A stretch of 5,611 bases of DNA, taken from Candidatus Stygibacter frigidus (GTDB lineage: Bacteria > Cloacimonadota > Cloacimonadia > Cloacimonadales > TCS61). The notes beneath the pieces were generated by a model. It was not told the DNA's origin, made no database searches, and worked only from the letters and a program-made list of their open reading frames with translations. Both the position numbers and the translations under genes were made by a program. The stretch is taken from NCBI GenBank assembly GCA_030765325.1, contig JAVCCT010000161.1, positions 1-5,611 of the forward strand. Direction: 5' to 3'. This document shows, piece after piece, positions 1 through 5,611 of this stretch. How positions within the stretch are numbered: position 1 is the stretch's first letter; every line of letters starts with the position of its first letter.

Positions 1-46
1 ATTATAGGTTTTTAAGTAATGAATTGCAACAAGAAGATAATATCAA
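1..46. other. Short region after the last operon gene, no feature seen
   Basis: These are the bases downstream of the EcfT stop codon. They are AT-rich and contain no GC-rich hairpin with a T-tract, no ATG on the operon strand and no convincing short gene. Whether the operon ends here or continues (for example with an S component) cannot be decided from this window. Confidence 0.5.
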
Positions 47-781
47 TTATTGAAGAACTGATAGAGTTATAACTGTTAATATTAGAGTTAGGATAATCAT
101 CACAAAATCTGTTGAAGCAAGTTTGTTTTGATAAAAATAAGTTCTTGTTTTATGCAGTCGAAAGGCTCTTAGTTCCAGGGAGATAGCCCGATTCTGAATA
201 TTATGAATAGCATTTGCTAATACCGGGATGAGGAGTGTTTTAAATGCTGCAAGTCGCTGCCGCAATGTGAGTTTCTTCAGTGAAATATTCCGCAAGGCAA
301 GGGTTTCCATTTTATTATCAAAAATCCTTTTAAAAACCGGCAGGAAATGGATAGTAGCGGCTACGATAAAGCTGATTTCGTAAGGAAATTTCCGGGCATT
401 AAGTGCTATCAGATAATCTTGAAAGGGATAATCCATCAATAATCCGGCAACTAAGATAATTAAAAAAAAGCGGAGTGAGGAGGCAAGAGCATAATTAATG
501 CCGATATCTGTGATACGTAATAGACCATATTCAAAGATGACGTCGCCAGTTCGCCTGAAAAGCAATTGAAAAATGAAAATAATTAAGATGATTCTGCCAA
601 TTCTGGAAATGCGGTGGATCAGACTATTTCTTGCTTTTGCTGAGGGACGCAAGATAAAAAGCAGGGCAATTGTGAGAGCCAGAAGAGCAATTTGAACCAA
701 TGGTCGCTGGTAGATAACCGATATACCCGTGAGGCAGATCACTATCACTAACACAGTCCGTAGATTAATTTTGAATTGCAT
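47..781 (-). CDS. ecfT: ECF transporter transmembrane coupling protein (EcfT/CbiQ type)
   Basis: This 244-aa inner-membrane protein would couple the two ATPases to a substrate-binding S component. Hydrophobic segments lie at about 9-24, 27-45, 63-75, 95-116, 136-150 and 225-242. Between the last two is a charged cytoplasmic region with two short motifs, ETLALRNIS (159-167) and ISLELRAFRL (200-209). They sit where EcfT proteins carry their two Ala-Arg-Ser/Gly coupling motifs, which dock in the ATPase grooves. The Arg is kept in both (Arg164, Arg205), but the flanking residues are Leu and Asn/Ala, so the motifs are relaxed. The ATG start lies one base after the receptor stop, with at best a distant GGAAG upstream. 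Its separation from the ATPases by a receptor gene is unusual, because ecfA-ecfA'-ecfT are normally adjacent. Sequence similarity in this family is low, so the call rests on topology, motifs and context. Confidence 0.85.
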   Translation of the reverse strand: MQFKINLRTVLVIVICLTGISVIYQRPLVQIALLALTIALLFILRPSAKARNSLIHRISRIGRIILIIFIFQLLFRRTGDVIFEYGLLRITDIGINYALASSLRFFLIILVAGLLMDYPFQDYLIALNARKFPYEISFIVAATIHFLPVFKRIFDNKMETLALRNISLKKLTLRQRLAAFKTLLIPVLANAIHNIQNRAISLELRAFRLHKTRTYFYQNKLASTDFVMIILTLILTVITLSVLQ

Positions 782-782
782 T

Positions 783-2696
783 TTACAAGATACTGGCTTC
801 CAGGGTTAAGATCAGGTCTCTACCGGGTTGTGGATAGCCAGATTTTTCCTGATAGTTCTCATCAAAAGCGTTTTCTATGCCAAGCTTGACTTTGAATTTA
901 TTAAAAGTTCTATTCAGATAAAAATTATGCAGCCAGTAGGCGGGCAATATCTCATCATCACTATGCGAAATATCATGCCAGGAAGCATCATATACAAAAA
1001 ATATATCATAAGGCAGCATAACTTTCTCATTGATATTAATTATGTTCTGCGGGTTTTCATATAGCGGTCTATCACTATTTTTGGCATACTCCAGATACCG
1101 GTATTGAATATTATGTTCCAGCACAAATTTAGATTTAAAGGCAGCCTCAAAGCCATAACTATTCACCTGATCAATATTCTCATACAGGGAATAACTTGAG
1201 TAATACACCTTTTCCACCATATCATTTACGGCATTATAAAAAACAGAAATATCAACATTACCGGCAAATGAGCCAGCTGCAAATGGCTGCTGAGTGGAAA
1301 TTTCATACTTCCAGGCACTTTCTTCCTTAAGCTCAGGATTACCAGATGATTCAGAGAAAAGCTCATGCAGAGCTGGGTAATTCACATTATTGGAAACAGC
1401 CAGATTATATTGCCCAAAGGAATCTGTTTTGTAGAAAACCCCCAGGGAGGGTTCAATATGATATATCCAGTTATCTCTCTGGTTCTGGTAAAATACTGAT
1501 AATCCGCTGCCAAAAGTAAGCTTCAATTTTGCTAAGTCAATCTCCATCTGGCAGAAAGGATTCTGGAGCAATTGCCAGTTACCTGTCCACACCTGATACT
1601 CTCCATTATCCTGGCGATTAAAAGCCTGCTTTTCAATTCTATAACCCGCAATCAGGTCATAATTATCCTGCTCAAGGGAGTATTTAAACACACTGCCAAT
1701 ATTTGTGCTCAACAATCGTGAATTAAGCCTCATCTCAGAATAATCCGGGTAATAGTAGGTTTGATATATATCATCATAACCATCATAATAGATACTGCAG
1801 GAAAGTTTCTGATTCCAACCCAGGATGAAATCTCCCTGAGTGCTGAACTGGTATCTTTTCCAATCCACAAACTTGCGAAAGATATCCTGAGGATAGGCAG
1901 GATTATAAAATTCATTAGTAGCTGCGGGTATTTGCCTTTCATCCATCAATGTGTAAGAAGCTGTGAACCCTATCTGATGAAGATCAAAAAGCTTATAATT
2001 GAGTTTGGCATGAAAGTCATTATGGCTCTGTGCAGAATTATCCCGCAACCCACCATTTTCAAGATTTACCGGCTGAAAATCTGATGATAATTGAAACCCG
2101 TCCGTTTGATAATGAGCAAGGGAAACAAGATAGTCCCAATTGCTGAATTTGTGGGCTGATGAAAGTTTATAATACATGGTATTATTTCTTTGCACCTGGA
2201 GTTTGGCTTTGATCCAGGATGAATTATCGGGTCTGGCAGAGATAATATTGACCACTCCACCCATAGTATTAGTTCCATAAAGAGCTGAGGCAGGACCTTT
2301 TATTACTTGAATTTCCTTTATATCACCTACTGGAAGTGATGATAAATCTACAGCATCAAAATAACCTCCACCCAAAGGTCTGCCATCTATCATGATCATC
2401 ACATCTTCTTTATTAAATCCCCTGATGCTAAGCTCTGAGTTGCTCTTGCCACCTTTACTGATATTGATTCCAGACACATCATTCATTGCTTCGGCAATAT
2501 TGGTTTCACTTTTAATATCACGCTCATCCCAGGTCTTAATATCAATTTTACCAATAGCTTGAGTGGGTTTTTCTGCCACGATACTCACACCTGCAAGTTG
2601 ATATTTAGGTTCAGGATGGGTTTTCAAACTGTCAGGCTCTGCAGCTGATATAGTAATGCAATATATTAACCCTATAATTATGATCAATTTCTTCAT
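783..2696 (-). CDS. TonB-dependent outer-membrane receptor (BtuB-like size)
   Basis: This 637-aa protein would take up a scarce ligand across the outer membrane using TonB-ExbBD energy. Residues 1-19 are a signal peptide (MKKLIIIIGLIYCITISAA). The plug domain (about 35-155) begins with AGVSIVAEKP and has SIRGF (90-94), MIDGRPL (102-108) and VIKGPASALYGTNTMGGVVNI (131-151). The remainder is a tyrosine- and asparagine-rich 22-strand-type barrel. It contains the family motif PALHELFSESSGNPELKEES (441-460) and the closing NAFDENYQEKSGYPQPGR (609-626). There is no N-terminal carboxypeptidase-like extension and no neighbouring SusD, so it belongs with small vitamin or metal-chelate receptors and not with glycan receptors. 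The chain ends in ...ASIL and lacks the usual terminal aromatic residue. An Asp/Tyr-rich stretch lies at 303-321. The gene sits between the ECF ATPases and EcfT, which makes it probable that they share a substrate. Cobalamin is one candidate but is not shown by the sequence. Confidence 0.93.
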   Translation of the reverse strand: MKKLIIIIGLIYCITISAAEPDSLKTHPEPKYQLAGVSIVAEKPTQAIGKIDIKTWDERDIKSETNIAEAMNDVSGINISKGGKSNSELSIRGFNKEDVMIMIDGRPLGGGYFDAVDLSSLPVGDIKEIQVIKGPASALYGTNTMGGVVNIISARPDNSSWIKAKLQVQRNNTMYYKLSSAHKFSNWDYLVSLAHYQTDGFQLSSDFQPVNLENGGLRDNSAQSHNDFHAKLNYKLFDLHQIGFTASYTLMDERQIPAATNEFYNPAYPQDIFRKFVDWKRYQFSTQGDFILGWNQKLSCSIYYDGYDDIYQTYYYPDYSEMRLNSRLLSTNIGSVFKYSLEQDNYDLIAGYRIEKQAFNRQDNGEYQVWTGNWQLLQNPFCQMEIDLAKLKLTFGSGLSVFYQNQRDNWIYHIEPSLGVFYKTDSFGQYNLAVSNNVNYPALHELFSESSGNPELKEESAWKYEISTQQPFAAGSFAGNVDISVFYNAVNDMVEKVYYSSYSLYENIDQVNSYGFEAAFKSKFVLEHNIQYRYLEYAKNSDRPLYENPQNIININEKVMLPYDIFFVYDASWHDISHSDDEILPAYWLHNFYLNRTFNKFKVKLGIENAFDENYQEKSGYPQPGRDLILTLEASIL

Positions 2697-3349
2697 TATT
2701 TCCTCAATAAAATAGATTTATCCTTAATTTCATAAATATTATCTGAGATATCAGCAAACAGGTCGTATCTGTGGGAAATTATCAATACCCCTTTTTGTTT
2801 TCCCTGCTCCAGGATCAGCTTTTTTAATTTCTTTTGCCTGATATTATCCAGTCCTGCCGCAGGTTCATCCAGAAGCCAAACCTTTTGCCGATTTAATAGT
2901 AGTGCCGCCAGTGCTACTCCCTGCCGCTGACCTTCAGAAAGTTCCCAGACCGGTTTATCTTTATAACTTAGCAGATCAAAGAAATCGAGAGCTTCATCAA
3001 TATCTGCCCTGTTATATTGATTTGAACCAAAGCCAGATGCCCAGACCACCAGATCAAGCCAGGGGGTAGCTGCCAGCAGATTCAAAGATGAGGGTTGCTT
3101 CAGGTAAATGATCTCAGCTGCAAGGGATTGCGTATCGACTGATGAAATATCACGGTTATTGAAAAGCAATCCACCCCGATATCCAGTCTGCAAAGCAAGA
3201 AGTAATCTGCAAAATGTAGATTTACCCGAACCATTAATACCAGATAGCAAATTGACCCCTTCCAAAGGTATTTCCAGCTCAAGATCAGTAAATATTTCCT
3301 TTTCCGGAAAAGAGAAAGAAAAATTCCTGAGACTTATTAAATCACTCAT
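2696..3349 (-). CDS. Second ECF-type ABC ATPase (EcfA' partner)
   Basis: This 217-aa ABC ATPase is the likely partner of the preceding ATPase. Motifs: aromatic A-loop in FSFSFP (10-15), Walker A GINGSGKS (37-44), Q-loop Gln85 in YLKQPSS, signature LSEGQRQ (137-143), Walker B VWLLDE (157-162) with Glu162, D-loop AAGLD (164-168), and switch His193 in ISHRYD. All catalytic residues are present, so both sites of a heterodimer could be active. After the Q-loop it lacks the PEDQIF...AFAPENLGL signature of its neighbour, so the two are clearly not recent duplicates. It has no C-terminal extension. The start overlaps the upstream stop (ATGA), with only a weak GAGTG as ribosome binding site, which fits translational coupling. 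The stop shares one base with the receptor start (TAATG). Confidence 0.9.
   Translation of the reverse strand: MSDLISLRNFSFSFPEKEIFTDLELEIPLEGVNLLSGINGSGKSTFCRLLLALQTGYRGGLLFNNRDISSVDTQSLAAEIIYLKQPSSLNLLAATPWLDLVVWASGFGSNQYNRADIDEALDFFDLLSYKDKPVWELSEGQRQGVALAALLLNRQKVWLLDEPAAGLDNIRQKKLKKLILEQGKQKGVLIISHRYDLFADISDNIYEIKDKSILLRK
2701..2705 (-). promoter_or_regulatory. Ribosome binding site of the TonB-dependent receptor gene
   Basis: GAGGA lies four bases before the ATG at 2696-2694, inside the end of the upstream ATPase gene. It is the clearest Shine-Dalgarno sequence in the window; the other junctions have only weak matches (GAGTG, AGAGA, GGAA). It supports the chosen start and suggests that the receptor can be translated efficiently on its own and not only by coupling. 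Confidence 0.7.
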
Positions 3350-4002
3350 ACTGCACTCAGATTCAGGTTGACATCTGCCATTTTCAGTAATTTGTGATGA
3401 TGATCTGCGATAATCACTGCTTTGCCTGAGGCGGCATATTCTCTGATCAATTTACAGACTGTCTCTAATCTCTCATCATCAAGTCCACTGCTGATTTCGT
3501 CCAGCAGCAGAATTTCAGGCTGCAAAGTATGAATAGCAGCCAGAGCAACCAGTTTTTGCTGTCCATAAGAAAGCTTATCTGTAGCTGCAAACCTTAGCTC
3601 TTCAATATTGAGTAATTGAAGCACCTGATCAATCCGTGATCTAATTTCTTCCTTGCTAAGACCCAGGTTTTCTGGCGCAAAAGCCAGCTCCTGCTCCACT
3701 ACCGGGAAAAATATCTGATCTTCTGGCTGCTGCATCACCAGAGAAATATGAGTCGCAAGTTGCGGTTGATCAGCATTTTTGTGATCAATATCTGCCAGAA
3801 CGATCTCTCCTTTGATCTCACCCTGCCGATGACGTGGGATAATGCCTGCCAGCAGGTAGAGCAAAGTAGTTTTCCCTGATCCATTATCTCCAGAAATTGC
3901 CATAATCTGCCCGGGTTCAATAGAAAGATTTAATCCTGTAAGCAGCCAGTCTTTCTGATCCGGATATTTGAACCAGAGATCATCTACATTGATAAGCTTC
4001 AT
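3346..4002 (-). CDS. ecfA: ECF transporter ATP-binding protein (EcfA/CbiO type)
   Basis: This is an ABC ATPase that would energise import by an energy-coupling-factor transporter at the cytoplasmic face of the inner membrane. Visible motifs: aromatic A-loop in LWFKYP (9-14), Walker A GDNGSGKT (38-45), Q-loop in VMQQPEDQIF (90-99) followed by VVEQELAFAPENLGL, signature LSYGQ (144-148), Walker B ILLLDE (164-169) with catalytic Glu169, D-loop SSGLD (171-175), and switch His in ADHHH (near 201). The PEDQIF...E.AF.PENLGL stretch is a hallmark of the EcfA/CbiO subfamily. At 218 aa it ends soon after the ABC core and lacks the roughly 60-residue C-terminal extension of many EcfA proteins, as in the shorter BioM-type forms. 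Start and stop both overlap neighbours as ATGA. It probably forms a heterodimer with the next gene's product. The exact substrate is unknown. Confidence 0.93.
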   Translation of the reverse strand: MKLINVDDLWFKYPDQKDWLLTGLNLSIEPGQIMAISGDNGSGKTTLLYLLAGIIPRHRQGEIKGEIVLADIDHKNADQPQLATHISLVMQQPEDQIFFPVVEQELAFAPENLGLSKEEIRSRIDQVLQLLNIEELRFAATDKLSYGQQKLVALAAIHTLQPEILLLDEISSGLDDERLETVCKLIREYAASGKAVIIADHHHKLLKMADVNLNLSAV

Positions 4003-4421
4003 TGCAGATCAATCTGAGTGATATATTTCAGCCAGCGCTGATGAAAATCATCTGATGGAATGATTAATCTCAGGTAAGACTGCTCATCTTTACTTATCAT
4101 GCCAAGATACAGCGAATCAAGTTCAACTCGATCGACAGTAAGCTGAGCATTATCACTGGAAATGAAATTAAGCTTAGTCCAGCTATTATCATTTAGACAG
4201 GAGCTCAAAAAATGCTTAACAGCTATCACCTGGGCAGATTTTCCCTGTCCGGTTATCACAGTTTCAATCTCATCTTCAGGGAAACTACTAATTTCAATTG
4301 ACTTCCCGGATAGCGTGACCGTTAATAATACTTCTGCAGGCACTTTATCACGATTGATAAGCCAGGATAAGCCCAGCATTACAAGCACCAGCGCCAATAA
4401 AATAATTATTATATTTTTCAT
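3999..4421 (-). CDS. Membrane-anchored small sulfite-oxidase-fold-like (COG2041-like) protein
   Basis: This is a 140-aa protein. Residues 4-22 are one uncleaved-looking hydrophobic segment (IIIILLALVLVMLGLSWLI) with no lipobox cysteine, so the rest is probably anchored on the periplasmic side. The body resembles a minimal molybdopterin-binding oxidoreductase domain (PF00174-like): LTVTLSG strand (33-39), a V-x-x-FL helix (68-72), a FISSDN turn where the family usually has S-x-DGY (87-91), and a clear closing motif YLRLIIP...RWLKYITQIDL (117-139), matching the family's PLRLVVPG...WVKWLTRIEV. Where the molybdenum-ligand Cys would be expected, the sequence reads VITGQG, and the only Cys (75) is in a helix further on. 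I infer a non-catalytic binding or scaffold role. It overlaps both neighbours by 4 bases (ATGA), which ties it to the ATPase gene that follows. Confidence 0.75.
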   Translation of the reverse strand: MKNIIIILLALVLVMLGLSWLINRDKVPAEVLLTVTLSGKSIEISSFPEDEIETVITGQGKSAQVIAVKHFLSSCLNDNSWTKLNFISSDNAQLTVDRVELDSLYLGMISKDEQSYLRLIIPSDDFHQRWLKYITQIDLQ

Positions 4422-5044
4422 AATTTCTCTTTTGAGAGTTTTATAACCTGTTTATCACCATACCAGAATTTGCAGCCATCAAAGCGAAATTTATCTGGTT
4501 CAAAGGATGTCTGAGCTTCAGTGCCGTCACTAAAAAATATTGTCATCGCACCGGAGAAGTCTTGATTATTCAGCATATCGAGCTTCTTATATTTCTCCAC
4601 CTGATAGCCGTTTTTAGCTGAAGTTGCCAGATAATTATAATCCTGCATTATCCAGTTGAAAGGTGTATATATACGAGGATAATTGCCTTCTAAATCCACT
4701 TCAAACTGAATATCCCAGGAACTTTGCCAGATAGCTATTTCCTTGATATCCTTAATATTACACACAGGTGGCAGACTCGTGCTCACTGAGCTCCATCCCG
4801 GATCATCATAATGCAGGTAGATTAGCTTGAAAGCCGATTTCTCGATCAAGGCAGCAGTACCATCAGAACCAATTATTAGAGCTGCATCAGCATTGATATC
4901 AGTATTTGCAAGCAGTTCAGCAAAACACCCCTTTGTTTCGATCTCTTCTCTATGTGAGATATTACCAATAAGTGCCAAAGGAGCAGATACCAGTAGCAAA
5001 TTAGTGCACAGAATAAAGATTATAATTAAGTATCTCATTATCAT
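4418..5044 (-). CDS. Secreted protein with degenerate sulfite-oxidase-fold-like repeats, unknown function
   Basis: This is a 208-aa protein that I cannot assign to a named family. Residues 1-21 form a signal peptide (hydrophobic run YLIIIFILC..LLLVSA), so it is probably periplasmic. The next part (about 38-106) follows the same plan as the neighbouring genes: G-C-F-A-E-LL helix (39-45), GSDGT turn (59-63), then LPPVCNIKDIKEIAI (91-105), comparable to the closing P..WIK.I..I strand upstream. A second SDGT turn at 172-175 in the C-terminal half suggests another partial repeat. Cysteines remain at 40, 95 and 191 (one more lies in the signal peptide), but none sits in the position expected of a molybdenum ligand, and the N-terminal half of that fold seems missing. 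The start is ATG at 5044, with a second ATG two codons later. The last bases overlap the next start as ATGA, so translation is probably coupled. Assignment to the fold is weaker here than for its two neighbours. Confidence 0.75.
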   Translation of the reverse strand: MIMRYLIIIFILCTNLLLVSAPLALIGNISHREEIETKGCFAELLANTDINADAALIIGSDGTAALIEKSAFKLIYLHYDDPGWSSVSTSLPPVCNIKDIKEIAIWQSSWDIQFEVDLEGNYPRIYTPFNWIMQDYNYLATSAKNGYQVEKYKKLDMLNNQDFSGAMTIFFSDGTEAQTSFEPDKFRFDGCKFWYGDKQVIKLSKEKL

Positions 5045-5045
5045 T

Positions 5046-5611
5046 TCAAAATTCTATTCCTTTGAATTCTTCTGGAATTTCCTGCCAGCCAGTTAGACCC
5101 AGCACCTCTTCCCAACTGGCAAATTGCGAGCGAAAGAGGATAGCAACATCGCCTTTCTGAATATAAGCAATATTTTTTATCCACATACCACCCGGCATTT
5201 GAGGACTTTGCAGAGTGTAACCACTTTCTGATTTCACCAGCACTGCTTTAGCCAGATAAGCATTAAAATCCAGCAAATGCGAAATCCCGTCTCTGCCAAT
5301 TAATTGATATTGCCCCTGCATTGCAGGCATCGCTAATTGCAAAAGTTGCGGTAGATAATAGCCCTGAACATCTATAAATGGCTCAGGATCATTGCTTAGC
5401 ATAACTTCAGCCAGCAGTTTTTCAGCAAAATATAGTGTATGCGGTTGTGTTAGCTTTGCCTGAGATTCTGTCTGAATTATTGCTATATCACTTATCCAAT
5501 ACATCCCCGGCATATCAGGAATTATCAGTCTATTGGTTTCCAGCTTCTCATCATTTAAATATAATGCTATCAAAGGATCATGGATTTCTATTTCTTCCTG
5601 AGTAAGTCTTA
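5046..5611 (-). CDS. Protein with tandem sulfite-oxidase-fold-like modules (5' end outside window)
   Basis: The function is not known. The frame stays open to the window edge, and the codons before the first possible start (TTG at 5573-5571) also read as plausible protein (LTQEEIEIHDPL). The N-terminus is therefore almost certainly missing, and the TTG is probably internal. Numbered from that TTG, residues 1-34 and about 70-139 each look like the C-terminal half of the molybdopterin-binding domain of sulfite-oxidase-type proteins: a G-x-x-L-x-x-LL helix (71-79, second module), an S/R-D-G turn (94-96), and then a strand ending in P-x-MPG-x-x-WI-x-x-IA-x-IQ (19-34 and 124-139). The repeat spacing is about 105 residues. 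The usual molybdenum-ligand cysteine region is not visible, and the visible part contains no Cys, so an enzymatic role is doubtful. One base separates its TGA from the next gene. A signal peptide would be expected upstream but cannot be seen. The domain call is by eye only. Confidence 0.7.
   Translation of the reverse strand, partial: RLTQEEIEIHDPLIALYLNDEKLETNRLIIPDMPGMYWISDIAIIQTESQAKLTQPHTLYFAEKLLAEVMLSNDPEPFIDVQGYYLPQLLQLAMPAMQGQYQLIGRDGISHLLDFNAYLAKAVLVKSESGYTLQSPQMPGGMWIKNIAYIQKGDVAILFRSQFASWEEVLGLTGWQEIPEEFKGIEF
5157..5204 (-). repeat. Internal protein repeat, copy 2 (P-x-MPG-x-x-WI-x-x-IA-x-IQ)
   Basis: This codes for PQMPGGMWIKNIAYIQ. It matches the copy at 5472-5519 (PDMPGMYWISDIAIIQ) at P, M, P, G, W, I, I, A, I and Q without a gap. 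The pattern resembles the closing strand of sulfite-oxidase-type domains (LRLVVPG..G..WVKWLTRI). It indicates domain duplication within the gene. Confidence 0.75.
5472..5519 (-). repeat. Internal protein repeat, copy 1 (P-x-MPG-x-x-WI-x-x-IA-x-IQ)
   Basis: This codes for PDMPGMYWISDIAIIQ, the first visible copy of the motif repeated at 5157-5204, about 105 codons earlier in the same protein. The DNA of the two copies has diverged, so this is an old duplication and not a recent tandem repeat. Confidence 0.75.

Noticed and set aside
43..53. Small inverted repeat TCAATTATTGA at the end of the EcfT gene, considered as a terminator
   Set aside because: The arms are only five AT-rich base pairs, it overlaps the end of the coding sequence and no T-tract follows, so it cannot be supported as an intrinsic terminator.
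1761..2084. Plus-strand open frame of 107 codons inside the receptor gene
   Set aside because: It lies wholly antisense to a well-supported receptor barrel, its translation has no recognisable motifs, and other shorter antisense frames in the window (828-1064, 3108-3371, 4162-4446, 4827-5096) have the same shadow character.
783..2696. Receptor as a SusC-type glycan importer
   Set aside because: It is far too short (637 aa), lacks the N-terminal carboxypeptidase-like domain, and has no SusD lipoprotein or glycoside hydrolase neighbour.
5571..5573. TTG as the true start of the right-edge gene
   Set aside because: The frame is open and protein-like upstream, no ribosome binding site is evident just before it, and starting here would cut through a domain; the gene is better read as 5'-incomplete.
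3999..5611. Reading the three upstream genes as active molybdenum oxidoreductases
   Set aside because: No cysteine is found at the expected cofactor-ligand position, the N-terminal half of the domain is reduced or missing, and no molybdopterin biosynthesis or electron-transfer genes are nearby.

Overview
The window carries one tightly packed, unidirectional gene block. All seven genes lie on the minus strand, so transcription runs from high to low coordinates, and neighbouring genes overlap by 1-4 bases or are separated by a single base. No promoter, terminator, RNA gene, mobile element or CRISPR array is visible. The operon promoter must lie beyond position 5611. The first gene runs off the right edge, and the left edge falls 46 bases after the last stop codon. 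Base composition is fairly AT-rich (roughly 40% G+C by eye) and uniform along the window.

Organism: a TonB-dependent outer-membrane receptor with a cleavable signal peptide shows a diderm (Gram-negative-type) bacterium. The style of the receptor and the AT-leaning coding suggest the FCB group (Cloacimonadota, Bacteroidota or relatives). This is a low-confidence inference.

Layout in transcription order: (1) 5611-5046, the C-terminal part of a protein with two modules resembling the C-terminal half of the sulfite-oxidase-type molybdopterin-binding fold; (2) 5044-4418, a secreted 208-aa protein with related sequence signatures; (3) 4421-3999, a 140-aa membrane-anchored protein with one such domain; (4) 4002-3346 and (5) 3349-2696, two different short ABC ATPases of the ECF (CbiO/EcfA) type; (6) 2696-783, a 637-aa TonB-dependent receptor of BtuB-like size; (7) 781-47, an EcfT/CbiQ-type transmembrane coupling protein.

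How they may work together: the receptor would bring a scarce ligand (a vitamin such as cobalamin, a metal or metal chelate, or another cofactor) across the outer membrane, and the ECF module (EcfA, EcfA', EcfT) would power inner-membrane uptake. The substrate-binding S component is not in the window. The unusual part is the row of three genes encoding extracytoplasmic, apparently molybdenum-free relatives of the sulfite oxidase fold. Their translation is coupled to the transporter, and they could be ligand-handling partners between the two membranes. That role is an inference from context and fold-level motifs; the substrate cannot be read from the sequence.
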